Source: JAXGPP01 sp964436865 (GTDB lineage: Bacteria; Planctomycetota; Planctomycetia; Pirellulales; Thermoguttaceae). Taken from it: a stretch of 24,543 nucleotides of DNA. The DNA is taken from contig CAYTFK010000069.1 in NCBI GenBank assembly GCA_964436865.1, positions 1 through 24,543 on the forward strand. The letters are read 5' to 3'. Below are positions 9,340 through 16,632 of this stretch, one piece after another; within the stretch, counting starts at the first letter, position 1; the number at the start of each line of letters is the position of its first letter. Under the pieces are notes generated by a model. The model worked only from the letters and a program-made list of their open reading frames with translations, was not told the origin of the DNA and did no database searches. Made by a program: the position numbers and the translations under genes.

Positions 9340-10827
9340 TCAGTACTTGGGAAGCTCGTTGCGGATTCCCTGGTCGAGCGGCATCCGGTCCGGCACCGCT
9401 CCGTGCTCGCGCATGATTCGCTCAAGCCGGTCCCTCAGGCCATCCAGTGTGTCGGCGTGTTCCGCCTCGTCGATCAGGTTGCGCATCTCCAGCGGATCAG
9501 ACCGCAGATCGTAGAGTTCAGCCGTGTAGCGATCCGGGCTGCCGTCGCCATGTGGATAGTGGATGTACTTCCAGCGATCGGTTCGCAGCGCGCGAACGTT
9601 GGGCGTATAGGGAAACTGGACCTCGTAGTTGTACTGGTAGAAGAACGCGTCGCGCCAACCGGCCGCGTTGCCCGCCAGGAGTTGCTTCCACGACTGGCCG
9701 TCGGCGTCGGGCAGCGAGCCGGCCCCGCACAGGTCGAGAATGCTCGGGGCAACGTCGAGGGTCAGCACCATCTCGCGGATTACCGTACCTGGATTGACAA
9801 GCCGCGGATAACGCACCAGGAGCGGAATTCGCAGACTTTCTTCGTAAGCCGTGCGTTTGTCGGTCCGTCCGTGCTCGCCGATGGCGAATCCATTATCGCT
9901 GGTGAACACGACCACCGTGTCGTCCAATTGACCGCTCGCGCGGAGGGCTTCATAGATTCTCCCCACGCTCTCATCGACCGATGCGATACAACCCAGGTAA
10001 GCGCGGACGAACTTCCCGTAGTCCTTCTGCCCGTAGAGTGGCCCCCCGAGTCCGTGCCAGGTCGGATACGACACCTCCAGCCACGACGGTTTGCCGTCGG
10101 CTGCGCGGTAGCTTTCGGCATTCGCGGGCCGGACGACCGGCAGATCGTCGAACGCGTGTTCGTATTTCGGCTCGGGGACAATCGGGCCGCCGTGCGGCGC
10201 TTTGTGCCCCAGAATCATCAGCCAGGGTCGGGAGTGCTCCCGGGCAATCCACCTTTCCGCCGCGTCGGTGACCACCGTTGTGTAATAGCCTTTGATGACT
10301 CGACGCTGGCCATTGATGTTGAATTCATTGTCCCAGTAGTTGCCCTGTCCCTTGTGGCTCATCCAGAAATCGAAGCCCGGCCGCTGCTGGTCGTCGTCTT
10401 CGCCCATGTGCCATTTGCCGATGTAAGCCGTCTCATAGCCCGCCCGCTGCAAGGCCCATGCATAGCCGGGCAGTTCGTGCGGATAGTCGGTGAAGTTGTC
10501 GAGCACTCGATGGCGATGGGCATATTGCCCGCTCAAGAGCGACGCCCGACTCGGCGAACAAAGCGATGTGGTGCAGAACATGTTGGCGAACCGTGCGCCC
10601 TCGGCGGCGATGCGGTCGAGGTGCGGTGTCTTGAACCAGGGATACAAAGCACGATCGCCCAGTTCCCTTTGCACTACTCCCAGGGCATCCCACCGCATGT
10701 CGTCGGTTAGGATCACCACCACGTTTGGCCGCGGCGCGGTGTCCGCTCCCTCGCCTTGCCTGGCCGCTCCCCAGTGCAGAACGGCCGCCATCAGGATCAG
10801 GACAAAACGTGCGGTGTGGTGTGCCAT
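9340..10827 (-). CDS. Secreted sulfatase (S1/arylsulfatase family)
   Basis: Hydrolyses sulfate esters, most likely on polysaccharide. ATG at 10827 is preferred: AGGATGAGAG lies at suitable distance, whereas the in-frame ATG at 10836 directly abuts the AGG. 495 aa from this start. A signal peptide (HTARFVLILMAAVLHWGAA) is followed by the alkaline-phosphatase-like fold: metal ligands TDD (41-43), the formylglycine motif CSPSR (90-94, Cys90 modified), KWHMG (138-142), and DNGF...EHG (311-320). The C-terminus has the sulfatase-associated block RALRTDRWKYIHYPHGD and ELYDLRSDPLEMRNL. It needs an FGE or anSME enzyme to form formylglycine; none is in the window. It lies downstream of the GH2 fusion with a hairpin between. 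Substrate not predictable; two-His/Asp-rich iduronate- or GalNAc-sulfatase-like members look similar. Confidence 0.93.
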   Translation of the reverse strand: MAHHTARFVLILMAAVLHWGAARQGEGADTAPRPNVVVILTDDMRWDALGVVQRELGDRALYPWFKTPHLDRIAAEGARFANMFCTTSLCSPSRASLLSGQYAHRHRVLDNFTDYPHELPGYAWALQRAGYETAYIGKWHMGEDDDQQRPGFDFWMSHKGQGNYWDNEFNINGQRRVIKGYYTTVVTDAAERWIAREHSRPWLMILGHKAPHGGPIVPEPKYEHAFDDLPVVRPANAESYRAADGKPSWLEVSYPTWHGLGGPLYGQKDYGKFVRAYLGCIASVDESVGRIYEALRASGQLDDTVVVFTSDNGFAIGEHGRTDKRTAYEESLRIPLLVRYPRLVNPGTVIREMVLTLDVAPSILDLCGAGSLPDADGQSWKQLLAGNAAGWRDAFFYQYNYEVQFPYTPNVRALRTDRWKYIHYPHGDGSPDRYTAELYDLRSDPLEMRNLIDEAEHADTLDGLRDRLERIMREHGAVPDRMPLDQGIRNELPKY

Positions 10828-10867
10828 TTCTCTCATCCTGCCTTGCTGAATGCGGTTGCAAAAGTGT

Positions 10868-10896
10868 GGCCACCCTGCCGCGATGGCAGGGAGGCC
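10868..10896 (-). terminator. Probable terminator after the GH2 fusion gene
   Basis: GGCC-A-CCCTGCC (10868-10879) pairs with GGCAGGG-A-GGCC (10885-10896) around a 5-nt loop, giving 11 bp with one A.A mismatch. On the minus strand TTTT follows 4 nt after the stem. It lies 15 nt past the GH2 fusion stop and before the sulfatase, so the two may be separately or partly co-transcribed. Confidence 0.55.
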
Positions 10897-10910
10897 GGTT
10901 TGTCAATGGC

Positions 10911-13900
10911 TTATCGACCGCCCTGCTTCGACCATCGCTCCCAAATGGCGGGGTCCGAGAGCGCGCGAATGAACACGCCGCCGACTACCGGCCGGGCCTG
11001 GAAACCTCGCTTCCGCGAGTTGTGCGTCCAATACCAGTCGGTGAGCGGAACCCGGTCGGGGGTGAAGTTCACGAAAGCGTATACCGGTTCCAGCAGTGCC
11101 TCGAAATCGGCCGGCGACTCTGCCATCGTCGCCGTCCACACCTGCCAATCGGCCTTCGTGTACAGCGAGCGATTGTCCAGCGGCAGCCCGAACAACTGCA
11201 AGCGCGTCTTGTAGTAGGCGATCTCCTTGCGGGCGACCTCCGGAGGGAACAGCTTCAGACCGAGCAGGTTGTCCCAAACCAGGTTGTACTTCTGGCTCCA
11301 CGTGCCGGGCCGATCGAATGTCAGCCGGTAGTGGTCACCATCGTCGGCCATTGCGATCCACTGCTCGGCAAACGCCTCGGCAGTGCGCCGGTATTCGCCA
11401 GCAGTCTCTTTCTTCCCCGCCATCTCGGCCACCATCGCATACGCTCCGAGTGCTTCGATCGCCTTCATCGAGAGGTTGACATTGTGCGCCAGGTGTCCGG
11501 CAAAATCGTCCGTGCAGAGTTGGTTCTCCGGGTCGAGCCCCTTTTCTTTGAGATAGCCGGCCCACTCTTCCAGCAGCGGCCAGTAAGGCTCGAGGAATTT
11601 CGCGTCGCCATCGATCTTGACGATCGCCGCAACCATGATCAGCATGTTGCCGCACTCCTCGACCGGCATCTGGTTTTCTTCCGACTTCTCGCCCCCTCCA
11701 TACACCTGGCCATTGGCCTTCGGATAGGTGCCCAGATCGTGTGGTGCGAACGGAAACCGCCAGCGATCGGTCGCGGCGTAATCGAGAATCGGCCGCACCA
11801 ACGCCTTGAGCAGATCGTTATTGAGCAGCATGAAGATCGGAGCCGCCGGGTAGGCCACGTCGACCGTGCCGATGCAGCCGTTCGAGAAACACTCCTTGCC
11901 GAAGAGCATGGGCCGGCCGTCAGGTGCGGCGGCGAGCTTGTGCCCGCCGATCGCCTGCCGGTAGCTCAAGGCGCACAGCCTCGCATACCCTTCGCCTCCG
12001 ACCTTCTTCAGATCGGCCGTCAACTGCTCGTCGAATTCGCGACAACGGCGGAACAGGTTGGCGTGGTCGTCGATCGACGCCCTCAGCAGTCCTGCCGCAT
12101 CCATCCCATTTCGCCGCCACCACGGCCGCAGCTTCGTGCCCAGATACTCGATCGAGTACTCATCGTCGTACGCCAGAAGCAGCATCCGCGATGCCGCCTC
12201 GCGGCCCACCGGTCCCAGGTCGAAACGGCAGGCCAGCGCCGGGAATCCGTCACTGACCGCCCGCGGCATCCGCGTATCGTCTTCGGGAAGCGGCTGCCCG
12301 CGGGCGAAGGCCTCGCGGACCACCTGGCCGCCTGCGATGGCTGTCAGCATGCCTTGTTGATCCGGGGCAGCCACGTAGAAATGGCCCCAGTCGATTCGCA
12401 GGTTGTCGCCCGCTTTCTCCAGCACGGGCTGCGCTTCGCTACCCACGCGCATTGCCGACAGCGCCGGCGAACCCTCGATCGCCATGCGGCCCCAGACCAC
12501 GCGCTGTTCCGGTTTGTCGACCGCCAGTTCCGCCGTGGCATCGAAGTAGACCGATACCTCGTGCCGCTGATCGTCTGCCGAGCGGACGTCGTACTGCACG
12601 TAGGTCACCGGCCGGGCCAGCACGTCCAGGTCGTCGGGCAGCATCGGCGTGGTGAAGGTCACTCGCAATTCGACCGGGCCGGCGAGGAATCGGTAGATCG
12701 TCCGCGTCGGGGTCACTTCCAGGCCGACTTGTCGGGCGTCGGCGACGTCGGCATTCTCTTCCAAGGGGCGGCCCATGAAGCGCCAGGTCTGGCCATCGAC
12801 GCGAATGAGTCCCGACATGGCATGCACCTGGCCCGTCCAGTGCCGGGGCCACTCATCGCAGAGGCGATCGGCACACGACCAGACGCTGAAATACGGATCG
12901 CACACTGCCAGCGGCACAGCCGGCGGGCGGAGCCGCGTGGTCGGTTTCTCGGGTGGTTCCACGACCGGATCGGCCGCGCGGCGGACCATGTCGCTCAGGC
13001 CCACATCGATGTACTGTCCGCCGCTCGTCTGGCGGCAATGCACTGCCAGCACATTTCGGCCCGGCCGAAACGCCTCCCAGGCCCGCGATTCGAGCGGCTC
13101 GATCGCATACTCCGACTTGTACCCGGTGAACCGCGCTACCCGCTTGCCGTTGATGAAGATCTCGGCGTCCTCATCATGGTGGATGTGCAACTGCGGGGCG
13201 ACCAGCCGCTCCTCGGGCAATTCAAAGTCGCGGCGGAGCCAGATATCACTGGTGTTCCACTCGGTGCGGACCACCGCGCCGGGTGTGCCCTTCGTGCCGA
13301 ATCCGCCCGGCCCGCTCGACCACGATGAGTCGTCGAACTCGGTCTCCTGCCAGCCCTGTCCGGGCGCTTTCGTTGTGTATCGCCAGGTTTGCGGATCGCC
13401 CTGCGATGTGGGAACCAGAGTCTTGATCACTGCCGGCGGCTGGTACATCCGCCGGTTTGCCGAGCGGACGAGCCGCTCGTCCATCTTGACGATCGCCCGG
13501 TCGTAGGTCATCAATCCGTTGACCTCGATCTCCACGTCGGTCGTCTGAGTGTAGACGGCTGCCGATAGACCGGCCGCCGCCAGAGGCTGAAGCTTGTCGA
13601 TAAGGTCGATATAAGCGACGGTCAGCTCTTCCGGGTTCTTGAACGATCGGTAGCCCCAGTTCCGGTCTTCCTGCCAGAGGTGCCCGCGGATCGGCAGGCC
13701 CAGGCCGCCGAACTCGCCGAGCACCGCGGCCCGCTTGGGCTCCGGTTTCGGCATTCCCGGTCCGGGATAGCGGTGCAAGTCGTTCACATCCCCCACGCCG
13801 CGATCCGTCCAGCCGCTGGCGTTATTTACCAACCGGCCCGGATCGTACTGCTTCACCAGCGACACAATCCGCGCCGTGTCATACTGACCCCAGCCTTCGT

Positions 13901-15248
13901 TGAACGGCACCCACATGATGATCGACGGGTGGTGGCGGAAAGCGTCGATCATCCGGGTCAGTTCCAGTTCAAACTGCTTCGCCGACTCCGGCGTTCGCTC
14001 GACATCAGGGTCCTCGGGGCGGATATACTTGTCGCCGCTCGGCATATCCTGCCAGACGAGCAGCCCCAGCTTGTCGCACCAGTAGTAGAGCCTTTGCGGT
14101 TCGACCTTCACGTGCTTCCGCAGCATGTTCATGCCCAGCTTCTTGAGCATTTCCAGATCGTACCGCAGGGCCTCATCGGTCGGCGCGGTATACAGGCCGT
14201 CAGGCCACCATCCCTGATCCAATGGCCCGAGTTGGAACAGGAACTTGTCGTTGAGCATCAGCCGCACCAGGCCGCTCTCGTCTTGGCCCAGCGAGATCTT
14301 CCGCATCCCGAAATAACTCTGCACCTCGTCGGCCGGCTTGCTGTCGCAGAGCAGCGTGATCCGGAGGTCGTAAAGGTGCGGCGAATCGGGCGACCACAGC
14401 TTGGCGCCCTCAATCTTCAGCTCCAAAGGCTCGCCGACCGGGCCTTCGATGCTGGCCACCGTCCGGCCTTCTTCAACGGCCGCAGCCCGAATCGTGTCGC
14501 CGGGTTGCGTTCCCCGGCCTTCGACCTTGAGCCGCAGCAGCCCCGCATCGACATCCGGATCAGCAGCCACCGTGGCGATCGACGACTGGGGCACCGGCTC
14601 GAGCCAGACGGTCTGCCAGATGCCGGTGACCGCCGTGTACCAGATGCCGCCGGGCTTGAGCACCTGCTTTCCGCGCGGCTGAGTCCCTTGGTCGGTCGGA
14701 TCCCAGACGGCCACGACCAGTTCCTGCTCCCCAGAGTCGTGCAGTGCGTCGGTGATGTCGAAGGTAAAAGGATCATAGCCGCCGCGGTGGGTGCCAACTT
14801 CCTGGCCGTTCACCGACACGGTGGCCTCCCAATCGACGGCCCCGAAATGGAGCAATACCCTCTGTCCTTTCCATGCGGCGGGCACCTGAAACGTGCGGCG
14901 ATACCAAAGCCGGTTCTCCGGAAGCACCGCCTTTCCCACTCCCGACAGCGCCGACTCGATCGCATACGGAACGAGGATCTGGCCCTGAAACTGGCCGGGT
15001 CGGGGAGCGTCCTTGCCCGTGATGGCATAGTCCCAGAGACCGTTGAGATTCTGCCAGGACTCACGGACCATCGCCGGTCGCGGATACTCGGGCCAGGCCT
15101 TCTCCGGCGAGACATCTTTGGCCCACCGCGTCATGATCTTGCCTTCAACCGGCTGCCACTCGGCATTACCCGCGGTGGTCGACGTCCAGGACAGGCAGAA
15201 CACGACGATGAGCAGCCAGTTTGGGCGTGCAAAGAAGCCGCAATGCAT
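10911..15248 (-). CDS. Secreted GH2-type glycosidase fused to a glutaminase A-like (DUF4964/5127/4965/1793) module
   Basis: Start at 15248 is set by GGAGGC (revcomp of 15255-15260), 7 nt upstream, and by the signal peptide after it (NWLLIVVFCLSWTSTTAG); an open frame extends upstream to 15356 but without either. About 1445 aa. Residues 30-600 are GH2-like: sugar-binding jelly roll (WQNLNGLWDYAI, WYRRTF), immunoglobulin-like domain, and a barrel with WVPFNEGWGQYD (acid/base Glu451) and VLGEFGG (nucleophile Glu512). Residues about 614-754 form a galactose-binding-like beta-sandwich (DIWLRRDFELP, HHDEDAEIFING). Residues about 772-1439 match the glutaminase A family: AVPLAVCDPYFSVWS, DDEYSIEYLGTKLRPWWRRNG, MPVEECGNMLI, LCTDDFAGHL, KYNLVWDNLLGLKLFP, RVPLTDWYWT. 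Either catalytic module alone is usually a whole protein. GtaA homologues are called glutaminases, but this one likely acts on glycan or glycoprotein (inference). Confidence 0.9.
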   Translation of the reverse strand: MHCGFFARPNWLLIVVFCLSWTSTTAGNAEWQPVEGKIMTRWAKDVSPEKAWPEYPRPAMVRESWQNLNGLWDYAITGKDAPRPGQFQGQILVPYAIESALSGVGKAVLPENRLWYRRTFQVPAAWKGQRVLLHFGAVDWEATVSVNGQEVGTHRGGYDPFTFDITDALHDSGEQELVVAVWDPTDQGTQPRGKQVLKPGGIWYTAVTGIWQTVWLEPVPQSSIATVAADPDVDAGLLRLKVEGRGTQPGDTIRAAAVEEGRTVASIEGPVGEPLELKIEGAKLWSPDSPHLYDLRITLLCDSKPADEVQSYFGMRKISLGQDESGLVRLMLNDKFLFQLGPLDQGWWPDGLYTAPTDEALRYDLEMLKKLGMNMLRKHVKVEPQRLYYWCDKLGLLVWQDMPSGDKYIRPEDPDVERTPESAKQFELELTRMIDAFRHHPSIIMWVPFNEGWGQYDTARIVSLVKQYDPGRLVNNASGWTDRGVGDVNDLHRYPGPGMPKPEPKRAAVLGEFGGLGLPIRGHLWQEDRNWGYRSFKNPEELTVAYIDLIDKLQPLAAAGLSAAVYTQTTDVEIEVNGLMTYDRAIVKMDERLVRSANRRMYQPPAVIKTLVPTSQGDPQTWRYTTKAPGQGWQETEFDDSSWSSGPGGFGTKGTPGAVVRTEWNTSDIWLRRDFELPEERLVAPQLHIHHDEDAEIFINGKRVARFTGYKSEYAIEPLESRAWEAFRPGRNVLAVHCRQTSGGQYIDVGLSDMVRRAADPVVEPPEKPTTRLRPPAVPLAVCDPYFSVWSCADRLCDEWPRHWTGQVHAMSGLIRVDGQTWRFMGRPLEENADVADARQVGLEVTPTRTIYRFLAGPVELRVTFTTPMLPDDLDVLARPVTYVQYDVRSADDQRHEVSVYFDATAELAVDKPEQRVVWGRMAIEGSPALSAMRVGSEAQPVLEKAGDNLRIDWGHFYVAAPDQQGMLTAIAGGQVVREAFARGQPLPEDDTRMPRAVSDGFPALACRFDLGPVGREAASRMLLLAYDDEYSIEYLGTKLRPWWRRNGMDAAGLLRASIDDHANLFRRCREFDEQLTADLKKVGGEGYARLCALSYRQAIGGHKLAAAPDGRPMLFGKECFSNGCIGTVDVAYPAAPIFMLLNNDLLKALVRPILDYAATDRWRFPFAPHDLGTYPKANGQVYGGGEKSEENQMPVEECGNMLIMVAAIVKIDGDAKFLEPYWPLLEEWAGYLKEKGLDPENQLCTDDFAGHLAHNVNLSMKAIEALGAYAMVAEMAGKKETAGEYRRTAEAFAEQWIAMADDGDHYRLTFDRPGTWSQKYNLVWDNLLGLKLFPPEVARKEIAYYKTRLQLFGLPLDNRSLYTKADWQVWTATMAESPADFEALLEPVYAFVNFTPDRVPLTDWYWTHNSRKRGFQARPVVGGVFIRALSDPAIWERWSKQGGR

Positions 15249-15379
15249 CACTTTGCCTCCTGTCAATGCACCTTCGTTGTTTCGAGAACTGTGAAGCGAG
15301 AACGGATAGGATAGCCGACCGACCGACTCGTCGCCACCCGTTGCCCGGAACGTCACGATGGCCGCCTCGTTGAGCGCGC
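15249..15379. other. Upstream region of the GH2 fusion gene
   Basis: Non-coding apart from an open but unconserved frame extension. It contains the GGAGGC ribosome-binding site and, on the minus strand, GGCTATCCT near 15310, a weak -10-like match without a partner -35. A short tandem GACC/ACCG run lies beside it. Confidence 0.35.
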
Positions 15380-15412
15380 AAAAAAGACCGCCGAGCAGAG
15401 GGCTCGGCGGTC
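15380..15412 (-). terminator. Intrinsic terminator of the Gly/Tyr-rich protein gene
   Basis: Stem GACCGCCGAG (15386-15395) / CTCGGCGGTC (15403-15412), 7-nt loop, with six A at 15380-15385 that read as a U-tract right after the stem on the minus strand. It is placed 39 nt past the stop of the Gly/Tyr-rich protein gene. This is the cleanest terminator in the window. Confidence 0.9.
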
Positions 15413-15451
15413 GACCAGGAGAAGTGAATATCGCCGCGGGCGCTCAGTCGC

Positions 15452-16207
15452 CTAGTGGGCGGTGGCAAGGTCGCCCTGGCTGCGGAACAGTTCCCAGCCG
15501 CGGTCGGTCGGCGCGAACGTATACACGCCGCCCGACAGGCGGTATTGAGCGAGCCCCGCGTTATTGCCCCGATCGAACTCGATCACTCCCGGACCCGGCT
15601 CGGTGAAATCGTGCTGCTCGCCGGGGCGAATCGAGTACTGTCGTCCGTTCACCGAGTAGCGGAGCGTGGCCTGGTTGTCGGCCGGGTTCACCACGCGCGA
15701 GCGAATCGGCTCCGTGGTGGCCGCCGGATTCGCGGCCGCGCCCTGCCAGTATCCGGTCGTATAGCCGCCGTCGTAGCTGTAGCTCGGTTGGGAGTAGCTG
15801 TAGCCGTAACTCGGGGTGGAATAGCCGTAGTTGTAACCGTAATACGGCCGCGAGTAGCCGTACGAGTAGCCCGGGTACCCGTAGCCGTAGCCGTACCGAT
15901 TCGGGCTGAGGCCGAAGTAGAACCCGCTGCGGCCCCATCCGCTGTCCCAGCCGCCGCGATTACGACCGCCGTCCCAACCGCCGCTCCAACTGCCTCGACC
16001 CCCGTGGTCGCCCCGGTTCCAGTTGCCGCCGTCGCCTTGTCCCCCTCGACGCCCGCCGTCGCCTCGGTCGGCCACGAAGTGGACTTGGGCGGCGTGCGAC
16101 GCGTCAGACATGCTCAAAATCCGGACCGGAGTTTCGGCGCTAGCGGAAACCACCATTGTGGCCGCGATGACTGCCGCCATCGCCGTGATGCTCGATATCC
16201 TTCGCAT
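15452..16207 (-). CDS. Secreted Gly/Tyr-rich protein of unknown function
   Basis: 251 aa from ATG 16207, chosen for AAGGAG (revcomp of 16214-16219), 6 nt upstream, and for the signal peptide that follows (MRRISSITAMAAVIAATMVV, cut near SASA-E). The frame is open upstream to 16282 without a ribosome-binding site. After the signal come a Gly/Arg/Asp/Trp-rich stretch (about 48-95), then a Tyr/Gly/Ser repeat region of YGYGY, YSYGY and YNYGY units (about 100-150), and a C-terminal folded-looking segment with RYSVNGRQYSIRPGEQHDF and YRLSGGVYTFAP. Similar Tyr/Gly-rich secreted proteins with this type of tail are seen in planctomycetes; the role is unknown, possibly cell-surface or matrix. It is alone on its transcript, ended by the terminator at 15380-15412. 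Confidence 0.8.
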   Translation of the reverse strand: MRRISSITAMAAVIAATMVVSASAETPVRILSMSDASHAAQVHFVADRGDGGRRGGQGDGGNWNRGDHGGRGSWSGGWDGGRNRGGWDSGWGRSGFYFGLSPNRYGYGYGYPGYSYGYSRPYYGYNYGYSTPSYGYSYSQPSYSYDGGYTTGYWQGAAANPAATTEPIRSRVVNPADNQATLRYSVNGRQYSIRPGEQHDFTEPGPGVIEFDRGNNAGLAQYRLSGGVYTFAPTDRGWELFRSQGDLATAH

Positions 16208-16632
16208 GTGATGCTCCTTCTCTGCACTGGACTTGTTCAGCATTTCGTTCGTGTCACGCAAGTTGCCTTTCCTTGAAGGCACGACGCATTCCTGCTGCGA
16301 ACGGAACCAGACTGGAATGTTTCACCGTCCTCCTATGGAAAGGTATTCGCGCCAGCGCAGACAGGCAACGAGGTGCGTCAGGTGCGCGTCACGGGATGTG
16401 GCGCGCTCTCAGAGTCCGCCCCAGGCTGCGATCCGGCGAGACACCCAAAGAAGTCAACTGCGTCGCGGCGGTCGGCGGCATGCAGTGTCAAGAAGTCGCG
16501 GTTCACGCCAGAATGCGCACTGGCGCGTCCCGTGCGGCCCGCAAGGAGTGGGAGAACGGCCGAACCGTCCGTGGCTGATGGCCCGATAAAGAAGCCGGGA
16601 TCGGCGACTGGACTGTTGTGCCCGAAAGGCCT
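16208..16632. other. Intergenic region, no gene seen
   Basis: 425 bp between the orphan ATPase gene and the Gly/Tyr-rich gene. Short open frames lack ribosome-binding sites and recognisable residues. A small hairpin TGCCTT / AAGGCA (16264-16281) lies in the leader of the Gly/Tyr-rich gene. No clear promoter and no clear terminator after the ATPase gene. Confidence 0.5.

Noticed and set aside
10725..13328. 867-codon plus-strand frame opposite the GH2 fusion and sulfatase
   Set aside because: Arg/His/Leu-rich composition with no motifs; spans the ends of two real genes and the terminator between them.
13680..15314. 544-codon plus-strand frame opposite the GH2 domain
   Set aside because: Antisense shadow; no family features, no start signal.
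15696..15935. Repeated TAGCCGTAGCCGTA-like DNA as a possible repeat array
   Set aside because: It is simply the codon pattern of the Tyr/Gly repeats in the secreted protein, not a separate element.
16273..16578. Short plus-strand frames in the 425-bp gap
   Set aside because: No ribosome-binding sites, no conserved-looking residues, Arg-rich composition typical of GC shadow frames.
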